Positions 1 to 12,800 of a stretch of 64,000 nucleotides of DNA are shown here, one piece after another. The notes beneath the pieces were generated by a model. That model had not been told where the DNA came from. It made no database searches and saw only the letters and a program-made list of their open reading frames with translations. Source of the stretch: Acanthosoma haemorrhoidale (taxonomy: Eukaryota > Arthropoda > Insecta > Hemiptera > Acanthosomatidae); contig OV884009.1 in NCBI GenBank assembly GCA_930367205.1, positions 119,735,454-119,799,453 of the forward strand. Direction: 5' to 3'. A program made the translations under genes and the position numbers. Every line of letters starts with the position of its first letter. Within the stretch, counting starts at the first letter, position 1.

Positions 1-2047
1 GATGTTTGAGTTTTCCAAATGATCTGCCTCTGCTTATCATTGATGATTTCATCCGTCGTCTCCATATCACGCGGTCTCTCCCCTATAGACTTGTCTGATG
101 GGTGATCCGCACTCCTGTCACTATCTCCCCTCGTGCTGCTCCTGCCCGCTTCTCCAGGCGTCCATTCCTCAATAAATTGCCTCATACCGCTCGATGTTTC
201 CCCTTCCTCTATGGCGTTCACCATAATAGCGCGCGACAGCCAATCTGCCACGACGATGTCTTTTCCTGGCTTATACATGATATCCAGATTGTATTGCGCT
301 AAGAATTCCTTCCACCTCGTTACCACCCTTGAGGAGGATTCTTTGAGTTTTCCAACCCATTGAAGAGGTCGGCGGTCCGTATGTATTCGAAACCTTCTGC
401 CAAATACTTACGGACGGAAGTGCCCAATGGCCCACACTATCCCGAGGAGTTATCATTCCAGAGCGCTGTACCGCGCCTCCGTGTCCATCAGGCGTCTGCT
501 CGCGTAAGCCACCGGTCTTTCCCCGTTCCCGCCTTCCTGTGACAATACTGCCCCCAAGGCATAGTCGCTTGCGTCAGTGGTGATCGTGAACTCCTTCTCG
601 AAGTTAGGCAAAGCCAAAATCGGCGCCTCCTGCAAACGCGCCAAGCATTTGCGGATATTCTGCTCTATCAGCGGCATGATCATTATCCGTGCTCCTTTCC
701 GTAGTAAGTTGTTAATGGGTGCCATATATTCTGCCATGTCCGGAACGAAACGGCGGTAGTAATTGATCATGCCCAGTAATCTCCGAATCCCTTTTACGTC
801 TTTTGGCACCTCCATTTTCTGGATCGCTTCTACTTTCGTTGAGTCTGGTTGAACCCCTTCCTGCGAGATTGTTTGCCCTAAAAAACTAATCTGCTCCTGG
901 CCCAGTGACGATTTGTCTATTGACAGTTTCAACCCGAAATCTCTTAATCTTCTAAATACGTTCCGGAGGTGTTGAATATGTTCCGATTCCGTTCGGCTAA
1001 AGATCAGCAGGTCATCCATGTAAATTTGGCACATATTTTCGTCCATTCCTCTAAGAAGTTCGTCCATGAGACGCTGAAAGGTTATTGGAGCATTTTTGAG
1101 ACCAAACAGCATTCTCGTGAACTCAAAATGCCCTCTTTCGAACAAGAAAGCCGTTTTATGTTGGTCGTGCCGTAGCTAGCTTGATCTGATGGGGTACCCT
1201 GCTTTTAGGTCTAATGTGCTAAAAATTTTCGCACCGTTGAGTCTATCTAGGATGTCTTCGAACCGCGGGATCGGATATTTTTCGTCCAGGGTATTGTCTT
1301 TAAGTTTCCGAAAATGCACCACGATTCGGTATTTTTCCTCACTATCTCCCGGACGACTTTTCTTTTTCACTGCCCACAAAGGGCTATAATATACGGGGAC
1401 GTGCTATCTCTGATGATACCTTGGCGTTTGAGATCCTCGATCTCCTTTCTAATTTGTTGTCTGAGCGCTTGTGGATACCGCCTCTCCTTCACATACGTCA
1501 CCCGCTCTACTTTTAACGGGATCTCATGTAGCGTTTTCCCCGTTGCTCCTAGTGTGTCCCCTTCAGCGAAAAAAATATCCCTAAACTCACTCTGCAGACT
1601 CTCCCTCCAATCCTCCACTCTCTTAACCGCTCCTATTTGCTCCGTTTCGGCCCTTACGTCCCCCCGGCTTCGATAGGTTTTCTTCCCTAGTTTGATCCTC
1701 CAGTTCTCACCCTCGTTTTCAATGCGCGCGCCTACTTTTCCCAGTACATCACACCCCACTATTATCTGGTATTCCCGCGGCATATCTTCCACAACGTGTA
1801 CTTTTATGTCACCCATTACTTTCGCCCATTCGTCCAGCCCCACGACCGCTTCTCCCATTACTTCGCAGGGTCCCCCCAGAGTGAGTAATTTACACCTACA
1901 TACCTTGATCTGGTGTGCCCTCTCTCCTCCACGCAACCTTTCTAACACACCACGAGATATTATTGTATTGGTGCTGCCAGTATCAATGAGGCACCTCTCC
2001 CCCTTCCCGAACTCGATAATTGGCAAACCACACATCCTTTCCCACAC
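1..2047 (-). pseudogene. pol (protease, RT, RNase H) of gypsy family A, broken and truncated
   Basis: The frame at 1367-2047 carries an aspartic protease motif (LIDTGSTNTII) followed by the segment leading into RT. The frame at 1176-1379 continues RT with STLDLKAGY. The frame at 453-1145 carries the RT palm motif YMDDLLIFSRT, the thumb region (LLGMINYYRRFVPDMAEY) and the RNase H start TDASDYALGAVLSQEG. Below 453 RNase H continues in other frames, with the tail pattern of a gypsy RNase H (WKEFLAQYNLDIMYKPGK and DWLSRA, about 225-330). At least three frameshifts separate the parts. Integrase is outside the window. Confidence 0.88.
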
Positions 2048-2146
2048 TGTATTGCACCTTAGGATGCGGTCGCCTCTCTGCTGCCACTCTCCTCAGGCCA
2101 CGGTACGCCGCTCCCATCTGTGCGAGGGATTCTTCTGCCACTCTCG

Positions 2147-3169
2147 TCATCTGCCCGCTGCGCTTCGACTCCTCTCCGTCTGTCTCCGACGTCCCTGATG
2201 ACTAGTCGCCCGATGATCCATTTTCTCTTGGTGTCTTGCTATGTGCCCTTCTTCCCCACACTCAAAGCACTTAGTGCGAGGGCACTGAGCTACCAGATGG
2301 CCCGTCTTTCCACAGCCATGACATTTCCTTTCTTCTTTCCAAGGTGCGTACCTAGGCCTCGTCACACCCAATCTTCTCTCTCTTGTCGCTCCCCTGTCTC
2401 TACCGGCAAACAGCGTTTCCTGTCACTTCCACACTGCTTTTGGGGTCCAGTTTCTCATATATGGGATCTGGCTCCAATCGTTGTCATCTTCGTTTATTTT
2501 TACTTCTTCTTCTCTTGCGCTAGCATCTATCATCGCCTGGGTGCATTCGAGGAACGATCGCTCATTAGGGAACCCTTCCTTCCTTCCCATCTCCTGCGCT
2601 AATTGTACCTTTAAGATTGTAGACAGGAACCCCATCCTACCCTCCACTTCATCGGCGCTAGTTGTCTCTCTCATTTTCTATTTATTTTATTGTAGCGGAC
2701 AACCAGGACTGCAGCATACTGTCCACTATTCTGTCTCAGAGATTTCATTTCTCGAAACATTTGGAATATATCCTCCTCTGGGGTCCATCGTCCCCCCCCC
2801 ATATGCTTTTTTCAGTCTAGTCTTTACTATCTCCCATGGGGTTTCCTCGTCCGCCTGTATCAGGTTCAGCACCTTCCTTTTCACCCTGCGCACCAGGTCT
2901 GCCTTTATTGACTTAGCGTCACCTGGGTCGAGTAACCCTTCGTCCATCTTGGCTTGTATCCTCTCCATAATTCTATCGCCACCTTTGAGAAAATGATTCA
3001 ACTCACCTAGTTCCCCAGAAAATTTTTCGAGGTCTGAGATCATTTTCCTCATGTCCTGCGACGTCACTGCCCGCACCTTCATCCATGCCAGCGAGTTCGC
3101 ATGGGCTTCAGCCATGGTTTCTTTAGGTAACTGTGGAACTTCAAACGCTGCCGGCCGCAAGTCCACCAT
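2147..3169 (-). pseudogene. gag of gypsy family A, frameshifted
   Basis: Three consecutive minus-strand reading frames together look like one Gag. The N-terminal part (2726-3169) begins MVDLRPAAFEVPQL and is helical and charged, as capsid regions are. The middle part lies at 2423-2674. The C-terminal part (2147-2371) carries two CCHC-type zinc knuckles: CHGCGKTGHLVAQC, then CFECGEEGHIAR. The second has lost its final cysteine (ARHQ instead of ARQC as in the copy at 32.5 kb). Gag would form the retrotransposon particle and bind RNA. The breaks between frames mean it cannot be translated as one protein. Confidence 0.8.
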
Positions 3170-3259
3170 TACCTACTTTAATTAAATCACACGAAAGCGA
3201 ATGAGAAAGAAAATAAAACAAAAGCCAACTCGCACGTTAATGACTCGAACCCACTCCGC

Positions 3260-3276
3260 TCCCGGGTTTTGGCACC
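3260..3276 (-). other. Primer-binding site of gypsy family A
   Basis: On the minus strand, GGTGCCAAAACCCGGGA directly follows the LTR terminus TAACT. It has the start expected of a sequence complementary to a tRNA 3' end (TGG shared with the LTR end). The exact primer tRNA was not determined. Confidence 0.6.
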
Positions 3277-3462
3277 AGTTAACAATCGTCAACGAAAAAC
3301 GAGAAGAAAAAGGAAAGAGGTTGAATGTAGTTACAGAACGAGAGTTGTCACAAGACTGTTTTTAATTGAGCCTTTTAAAGCCTCTCTTAATACATTTGGG
3401 ATGTTTACATCCCGATGACTTGAGGATTAGGCTGGCTACCTACGATGTCCGAAACCTTAACT
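3277..3462 (-). repeat. 5' LTR of gypsy family A
   Basis: The segment is bounded by AGTTA at 3277 and TAACT ending at 3462, the inverted termini typical of the gypsy group. It is immediately followed, in element orientation, by a primer-binding site. The sequence GATGTAAACATCCCAAA inside it recurs at 34532-34548 in the second copy of the family, which supports an LTR. The second LTR of this copy is outside the window, so the boundary is inferred from termini and PBS, not from a pair. Confidence 0.72.
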
Positions 3463-3630
3463 GAGAGACACTTCACCAAGATTCAATCTGATTTTGGTTC
3501 CAGTTGAGATGTTATTAACCAACTTTTATTTGAAAAATTAAGCATCGACGGGGAGTCTTCCAACGTAAAGAGTTGGCAAATAAAAAACAATCACAAGCTC
3601 CACATTGAGCTGCAGCTATAATTTGATATT

Positions 3631-3950
3631 GTACATAAAATATTTGTGGTACTTATTTATGCCTATCAATATTGTATATTCAATATTTGTGGTACATATT
3701 TATAGCTATAAATATTTAATATACAATATTTGTGGAACTTTTTATGGAAATAATTACTGTATATATAATATTTATTAGCTATAAATATGTACCACAAATA
3801 TTTTATATACAATATTTATAGCCATAAATATGTACCACAAATATTTTATATAAAATATTTATAGGTATAAATTTGCACCACAAAGTTTTTATACACAACA
3901 TTTCTAGCCATAACTATATACTACAAGCATTGCATATATAATATTAGGTC
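3631..3950. repeat. AT-rich array of converging ~43-bp repeats
   Basis: Three plus-oriented units containing ATATTTGTGG (near 3646, 3689 and 3726) are followed by inverted units containing CACAAATATTTTATA (near 3788, 3833 and a decayed one near 3880). Units are about 40-45 bp apart. The two halves are reverse complements, so the block could fold into a long imperfect hairpin. It could be the palindromic end of a MITE or a small satellite. No coding potential was seen. Confidence 0.75.
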
Positions 3951-6875
3951 ACCTTGCACCATCAAATTCTTTCAAGAAGGTGAAAATAAATAGTGTTTTT
4001 CTTTATTAAAATTTTCTATCAATAATAGCATTGAAAGTTCAAATCATTCAGGAAAATTATTGCTGATTTTGGGATAAAAAATAGAGGAAAAGAATCAAGG
4101 TAAACAACTAAGCATTGATTCAATAGCGAAATTGAGTGTTGACCTTCTATACCTTGAGATAAGAAATATTATTCGCTTACCTCAGAACAGACATGAGACA
4201 CTATAGGTTTCCTGACAAAAATTGACTAACTAATGATAGCTTCAAAGTCTTAACAGCGGTGGCTACCAGGGGAGTTTTAATCCTCTTAGCATAAACAATC
4301 GTTTAGAAAAGAGTAGATCAATAAATATAAAAGTACAGAAACAAGCCTAACAATTGTTTGATACTATTAAAACATATTTTTAAATATTTAAATAAGATTA
4401 TAACATAATTTACAGTTAGTTCTAATGTCGAAAAATATTTATTTATTAAGTTTATAAAAGTAAAATTGCTGGAATTATTTAGTGGATAAAAAAAGATTAA
4501 ACAATAAAAGTCTTTTGGTTAGTTCCACACGTGGAAGAAAATGGTCGAGGTAGATAGAACGGAGGCAACAAGAACAAGGAACAAAAGTACCAGTGGCGTA
4601 GGAAGATGGCCCCTAGGTGGCTAAACAAAAGACGGCACACCAGTAAGCAAATATGGTAAATACCATAGACATAGGTTGTAGCCAAGAAGCAGAAGGATGG
4701 AATACCAAGAGATGGAGGAGGGGGAAGACATCTAGATAAGGAGGGTTTTCGACCAGTCTAGGGCAGTCATTTTACAGTCTTCAACATGGATTAGAGTGAA
4801 CAAGATATAGAGGTCGATCGCGAAATACGCAGGCAAGGCATGGATGGCTGAGGTATCTAGATATGAGATGTGAGAAGTTTCTATCCTAGATTACTGAGGA
4901 GTGTTGAGCAGTATGGGGGAAGCAAGGCATAGATCAACGACACTGATGTAAAAATTCTTCTCTCTATGAATTAATACAGCGTTACGTAATTCAAGAAGAC
5001 AACGGTAGGTACCAGAACTTTCAAAGTGTAGTTTAAATTTATTAGGTGTTGAAGATAGTTAAGGCAAAATTAGGTTAAAGTATGAGTGTTTGGTATGTCA
5101 GGACCCAACCTGAGATGTTTATAATAACAAAAAAGTTAAAGTAAAATCATAAACAAAATCAATGATTAATAATGTTGTTTTATTATTATTATCGTTAATT
5201 TTTAATATCACTATTATGTTTATGCATTTTCTTTTTTATAACTTTAAAATAACTTATTAACCATTTCAAGAAAATAAATATTTTTGGTTTTTGAATTAGA
5301 TAACAAAAATAAATTGAACCACCAATCAATAAAAAAAATTAAAGTAAACATATTATCTAGCAGCAACAATACTTATTTGTAGATGTTCGGATATTGCTGC
5401 GGCCCGGCCCCATGACATGACTAGAATTGAAAAAGTGATGGCTGTCAGCTAGCTCCGAATTTCCCTATTTTTTTCGGGCGCTCTCATCAGCTCTTCGACA
5501 CTTCAATCGCCTCATTGCAATTTCCTTCACCTTGTACCAGGTGCTAAGGTCTAACTGAGAAACCTCTTATTCAATGTTACTATGCCTACTACCATAGTCC
5601 AGTGAGTAAACTTACTTTCATTTCATGTCATCTTTATCCAGAAGAGCATGAAACAAAAGACAATATTTTAGGAGCGTTAAACATTATTTATAAAGCAGTG
5701 TCGAACGGATTGTTATTTGTTTATTTTTTTTAAGGCAGAATTTTTCATGCAATCTATTGTTTCCTTTTACATTAGGACTACTAATGAGCATTTTGTTTTT
5801 TTGTTTTTTTTGTCATAACTATTTCATGAAGATATTTTCCTTTTATTTATTTTGTTAAATGTAAATAAAAACATTTTTAAAGGTTAATTTTTTTCTTATT
5901 ATGTGATTAATATCACATAATCTTTTGTTTCTATAAACCTTGTAGCAGCTAACATTTTTAATTAATTAAGTTTTAATTTTTGAAAGCCCTCACTACCAAC
6001 ACAGATATACTACGTATGACTGCATCAGGTTCTTATGTAAGATGGGTCGGTGATTGGGGAAACTAAAGGAGCATCTTGTGTTATCCGTACAATAAAATTA
6101 AAGTGATAGTTCTTCATTTGAGGATAAATACATATCTTTACATGTATAAAGTAATACATCTATAATAAATTGATTAAACAAAAGATAAAATATATAAAAA
6201 AATTATTATAAAAAAGCTTGAAGAGAACTTTAGTTAGCATCTGTCTGGATTCTGAGAAGATGTAATAAAAGGGATTTAAAGTTGGGTACAGAAGAAGTAA
6301 ATATATGAGGAGAGAATTCTAGAAAAAGGTGGAACAAGCAAGGAAGGAGCCAAAAGCAGCAGTTATATGGGAAATTGAGGTACTGTCAGGCAGTGTTGTG
6401 TTATGAGGGTAGACTTGTGACAGAGATTGATGAATATATAAAATAATACTTCTTAAGATAAGTGTTCAGTTATAATTTAATATAATTCAATTTTCAATAA
6501 TTCATAATGAATTTTCTTTAAAAAATTATGAGACATATACCATATCATATTTCATTCTCAATAAATTGTGGATAGTAAATATCTTTAATCAAACTTGGTT
6601 TGTTTATTTTTATAAGGTTATTGGAGAATTACACTTAGCTGTATGACCACAATTTATTGTGATAAAAAGTAGTCATTTTCTATTACACTGTCTTTACGTA
6701 AGTTATTAATAAGTTTGTCTCCTTAAGAAAATAATTGATTATCTCCTGTGTTGCACAATACTCCTTAATCAATAAGTGTCTCGTTCTGCGCTTTTTCCAC
6801 AAATAATTACAGTATATTGGTGGGTTTGCAAGTGTTCGAAAAAGTTTATATAAATCATATATTTATTCAAAGTAC
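3951..6875. other. Gene-poor AT-rich stretch
   Basis: No convincing exon was found here, including no C-terminal TSAA exon of the minus-strand TRMO-like gene. A purine-rich patch at 4500-4930 and another at 6230-6420 may be old transposon sequence but show no motif I can name. A more GC-rich patch at 5390-5610 ends in a short ATG frame with a consensus donor (ATG at 5582, GTGAGT at 5602-5607). It could be a first exon of an unknown plus-strand transcript, but no homology supports this. Confidence 0.5.
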
Positions 6876-9800
6876 CTTGAATAGAATCTATCCGAACTAA
6901 AGAAAGCCCAATTGGAGAAGGCCTGTGGGGTGATCTAGTAGCAAATACACCAGTTTTATCCCCATTCAACCTTGGAGGTGACACTTTAGCAAGTGCATGC
7001 TTACTTTCATTGCGATGAAAATGAAACAAAATCCTAAAACATTAAAAAAAAAAGCAATACAAGTTTAAATAAATAATGAATTTATTCAACAAAAAGTAAA
7101 TAAACAATAAAAATACAATAGCCTGTTATTTTTCAAACAATGAAATCACTACAATTAAATTGAGCTAATAAAATTCTTGTAATCAGTAATTAACTGATCT
7201 GAATCTTTTTTTTTTTAATATTGAATATTTATAAATAAAATGTCTTCCAGCTAATATCATCAATTGTACATGGTAATCAATAGATCGGTTTCAGCATAGC
7301 CATATTCAGATACATTTAAAACAGTATGCGAATTTTGGAAGAATTTATTTGAAATTTAACGCTTACTGCAGGGAGCAGTCAATATGTGTATTTCCTAGGG
7401 TTTTTTCTAATGAACTATTGGACCCCTATTGGCAAAAATAAATAAATATGCTTAAGTTAGGTCCAAGAGAGGATAAACTTATTCTAAACATTGGTTCTCA
7501 AAACGTTAAGTTGGAGAACCATTTATCAGACATGTTCTCTTATATTTCACTTAATTATTAAGTTAATTGTTTTTTGTTAAAGTGGCTCATTACTATATTT
7601 AGATTAATTTATGAAGTTCAAAACATTAGTAATATAATTTTAAAATGCTTATTTACAAATCAAACAAATAATATGGGGACATCTAATTGACTAAACATAA
7701 ATTAATATGGTTCCTATAAAAAAAAACATAAATTAAAGCATTGATTATTACAAATAATCACTTTACAAATCGGATCACCAAGAAGAACTTTGTTATAATA
7801 TACAAATAAAATAATTAACAGAGGGTAAAATTACTAAATTGAATCAAAATAGATGAAAAGGATGATCCACATGAAGTGGAGCATTCACCTCAGACACAAA
7901 ATACAACTAAGCAATTAAGACCACGAAAGTGACAGCCGCCTGGTGACACTCAATCCTTAAATGTTAGATATTTATAGAGGCTGCATAAGATGGTTAGTCA
8001 GTGTGATGAAATATTCATTACACATTCATAACAATCAGAATTTAATTGAAATATTGTTGTGATATCGGTTTTAATTGATCAATTGTGAAGGCACTTGATA
8101 ACAAGACTTTAACCTTTTCACATTGTTACCTACTCCATAATGTTAATTTCTTTTGTGTTTTATGCTTAATAAAGCCTAGTTTTGGGTCTATCAAATTAAT
8201 CTATGTTATAACAATTTATTAAGCATAAAATATGGAGAAGTATTTACAGACAGACCTATTGAGCACTAACCCATCCACTAGGGGCACAGCTGAAGAATGG
8301 ACACACTTGAAAATGACTTTCAACAACTTCTTGAGGATCTTAAGAAGAATAGCACTTCAGTAACTCCTAATCAAAATTTACTATGCTTGATGAATCATGT
8401 ATCTATCCACTTCAATTTATACTCTTATTAATGACAGCCCAACATATGAAGCTTCAATAGCATTCTCAAAGCAACATTTGTCAAACCCAAAAACATAATC
8501 TTTGCTAGTCGCTGTCATCAGTCCCTCAATGAGAACGTGGACCAGTATTTACAAGCTTTGAGATTCCTGAGCAAAGATTGTGATTTTAGGGCAGTTTCAG
8601 CGGAGGAGTATAAAATCCATACCCAAGAGATACTTTCATTGCCGGGCTATCTTCATCAACTATTCACCACCGTCTGTTAGATAATGTTACGCTCATCTAA
8701 AAAGAAGCTTTCGACTAAGCTTTAGAAGCTTTCAGCAACATGATCTTATCTTTTCAACTCCACCCATTCCTGTAAACACTACTAATTCAGAGAGCTGTAT
8801 TCCTGATCAAAATTCTCTCATACTTCCTTCAATCTTTTGGGGTATACAATCACAAGAAACTACATAAAACCTGACGGAGATAGACTTAAACCACTTCTAG
8901 AACTCCGTTCTCCTTCTAACCACAAGGAATTGAAACAAGCATTGGGCTAGTTTGCTCACTATGCACGATGGATTTCTCAATTTTCAGATCGGATCAGACC
9001 TTTAGTACAGGTTAAAAGCTTTCCATTGTCATCTGATGCAGACATTCTTATCAATTAATCAAAGTCTGACATAGCAAGATCCTTAGTTTCGGCCATTGAT
9101 GGATGATAAGGAGTGCTTTGTGGTAGAGACCTCCAATTTTTCTATAGCTACTATACTGTCACAAGAAGGCTGGCCAGTAACTCTCTCCAATTTGGAACCA
9201 GCTATTGAAAAGGAAGAGGCAGCCATTGTCGAGGCCCTCCGAAAATGGCAACACTATCTCATAGGAAAACAATTCCCTCTACTCGCTGATCAACGTTCTG
9301 TAGTGCTTATGTTGATGAAATATGACACAGTAAAATTTAAAATAAGAAAATTATCCATTGGAGACTCGAATTGTCAAGTTACACCTACAAAATAGTACAT
9401 CACCCAGGAAATTATACACAAAAATATAGTGTACAAAAAAAATAAGAAGGCTGATATGTAATTGAAAGGCATACAAACGCACTTCTGAAAGACTAAATAT
9501 AATAAGAGGATGCCAGCAAGATTTTTCAAATTAAACTTAATTTCTGCTATACTAGGTACACACCATAGAACATATGCCAAGATCTAATAACCCTAGCATC
9601 CTAAATGGTGAGCACTACTTTAATATCCAAAATGAATTTTAATGTTGTGTCCTATAACCAAATGCAGATTTAAAATGGCAGCACCATTAAAAAAAACAAC
9701 AAAAACACAAGAAGGAATACAACACAGATAGGCAACCCACAATAACCCTCCTTCATAATGATAAGGGGACATGGTAACAGAATAAAATTTATTTAACAAG

Positions 9801-12800
9801 AAGAAGTCCATCAAAAATTTCAATGAATTCTTTTTAGTGGTACTGTGTGAAAAAATATTTGTCACATGTCCCGGCTAGTTACAGTAGCATAGGAAAGTCT
9901 ACTTATTTCTACTACTTTAAAAATGTTGTTTATCATGTATGCATAGTGCTTCATAGTGTAATATATAATTAAAGTCACACTTTGAATTCACTGTTTCAAA
10001 ATTTAATTTTTTTGTGCCTTTCCTGCATACTGTATCAAAATACACTCATGGACAAAATTAGCGCAACACTCGATTTATTCTAGTTAAAATTAATTAAATT
10101 ATCTTCCACTTTTATTTTGATTAACTATTGAATAATGCTTAGTAACGTTTATTCTTAAATCCCTTTTTCACAAACGGTAGCATTTGATCCATCCCATCTA
10201 CACCATAAAATTTGTTCTTAATCATTTTCTTTCTTAATGAACTCTTTCTAAACGTTTTTAATTTTGTTCAATGGCCCCAGTAAGGCACTTAAGTGAATAC
10301 AATTGTGTTAGGGCTGGTGTACATCACTCGTCCATAGGCAGGACCCTAAAGTGATTTAGGGGAGACAGAGCTTCAACCAAGAAGAAAGGGGCAGGGTCGG
10401 CTTACATGTACACAGAGAAGATAGGTACATTCGGCACCTGGGTTTACGAAACCGGACAATCACTGGAAAGGAGATAAAAAGTCTCATAAAGCAAGTTTGG
10501 AATGTTCCCATTTCCAGCAGGACTGTAAGAAGAAGACTTAATGAAAATAACTTTAAGGCTCGACATCCTACCTGTGGACCTCTCCTTACCACAGTTCACA
10601 AATTGAACTTTGGAAAACTGGAAGAGAGTTCTTGTTACAGTTGAGGTGAGAGATGGTCTCAAGTCTTCAGATGGCCATAATTTTACATGGAGACGGCCAG
10701 AAGTGAGGTACGTTCACAAATGTTCACACGTGTGAACGAACCACAACGAGGTGGTTCACGAATGTTCTGTTCATCGTCATGTGAATTTTGCTCTCCAACT
10801 TCCACAACTTCTTGTTCTTCTAAAATTTTTCTCAATGGAACTTGCTATATGTCTTGTGAAGACAATCTTTTTATGCTTCACAAACAGCGAAAATCACATA
10901 TTTCATTGTCCACTTTTCAAGACATCCTAAATTTATTTTCCAGTTTACTTCACGAATAAAACCAACAAAATTCTTTCTGTACCTTCTTTTTTAAATTGGC
11001 TATCACACTGATCGATTGGGTAGAATTGATGAAGTTTGGGCTGACAAAGGTAGTAGATAGTTGACGTAAATTTGTCCTCTGTTTTTAAAATGGATTGAGA
11101 TGGTGCATTGTCCTGTAAAAGAAACGCCTTACTAGTAAAAAGCCATTTTCGCACTGGTATTCCCGAATATATGGAACAAATTTCTTAAAAAAGCAATCTT
11201 TAAAAACATTTTGATTCATCCAAAAAACCATTTTCATAGTAGATTTTTAAGAGAGCTGAAAACGAATCCGAACCTGTTTTTCCTAAAATTATTTTTTTAC
11301 TTAACTTGAAGTGCCTCCATATCTTTGAATTTTTCAAAAATCTATGTTCATTTCAAACAATCTAACAACAAGTTTTTTGTCTTACACTATTATTCATTAT
11401 TTTAACTTTTTATTGATCGTCAAAATAGATTTTGCACTTATTTCTGTAATCGTCTCAATAGAAGGAAAGTGAAAACTATTTTTATTTTCAACAAGAAAAG
11501 GTAGTGAAGAATAATTCTACAAATACTAGTTTGGGAAACTGCAGAATGTCAAAAAAACATGGATTCATCTATCGTTCACAGCATTAAATTTTTATTTTTC
11601 ACTTCTATCCAGTTAATAGAGGTCCACTGAATTTGAATTACATAGTAAATAGACTAGTCTGTAAAATGTGTAAAAAATACAATAATAAATATAAGTACAT
11701 GAGAGACAGAGCAATCTACTTAATGATAAATGTAACAAGCAGACTAACCACATATGAGAATACTCGTTTAGTCCTTCTAACGCATGCTCAGGGTTCGTAA
11801 AAACATTTTTTAATATAGTGAGCTTGCCAAGCAATTGTGGACATAATGAAGGTTGCCTAGGAACACCTTTCTTCATAGAAAATTCTGTTGAAACATAACC
11901 AATGGGTTCAAAAACAATATTTCTTTTATCAGCGCCATCTTCTTGCAGAACATTGCCTGCAAATTCATCATTCACTTTACAGCCTGGGCATTTCCAATTT
12001 AAAATTTTAGAATGTAAATCTTCTATTTGTTTCTCTTGTGAGTATTTTAAAGATCGGATCTGCTGCCTATAAAAACAAGAAATTTGGTTAAAGACACAAG
12101 TATAAATATGATCAAATTTTTCAGTTTTATAGTGTTTAAGACACATATTTATTTTTTATTTAAAAAAAAAACCAATATAAAAATTAAAATAATTAAGAGG
12201 TGTAAGTGTCAGAGGCTGTATTTATTATTATTTTTAACCCAACTATCACCACATACTTCGGATCCTTAAGCCTTGTACAGCATATAGTTGGATCGGTCCA
12301 CCAATCCACCTAGTACATGCGCATCCGAGTCAAAGAATCTATAACAACTATCTATGTCTATATATATATATATCCTATATATGTCCTTCTCCAGCCAGTC
12401 CCCGAACCCTGTCGTTTATAAGGCGATATGATTTATCGTTTTTTTTTATTATATAATGTCCTATAAGGTATAATTGATTTTTGTTTGCTTTAAATCCAAA
12501 ATACAAGGTTATTTCTCAATATTTCATTCTTTCGTGATTTCTAGATAATAAAATACATGCTTCCACTACAAATTTCATTAGAACACCACAGTACCATGCA
12601 GCTTGTCATTGGAAATATGGAAAAAGCAGGAATCTTTACCTATACTACTCAACTTCCAATGCGATTGAATCTGGATTTCCAGTTCATAACTTGAATCCTC
12701 ATCTCTTCTCATCCACATTGGTGCAAGCACAGGACCAGTGACGATACTTGATACAGTATACACATTAGAAAAATAAATAGTAGATCAAAGTAAAGAATGA

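Larger units (their letters stand above)
1..3462 (-). mobile_element. Ty3/gypsy LTR retrotransposon, partial (family A)
   Basis: Read on the minus strand, the order is LTR (3277-3462), primer-binding site (about 3260-3276), gag, zinc knuckles, protease, reverse transcriptase and RNase H. RNase H runs off the window start, so integrase and the 3' LTR lie outside. The coding sequence is split by several frameshifts and stops, so this is a decayed copy. A second copy of the same family lies on the plus strand at about 32375-34640; the knuckle motif CFECGEEGHIAR and the motif YMDDLL are common to both. Assignment to Ty3/gypsy rests on domain order and the RT, RNase H and protease motifs. Confidence 0.9.

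Noticed and set aside
4500..4930. Purine-rich segment considered as a LINE fragment
   Set aside because: No frame gave a motif specific enough to name.
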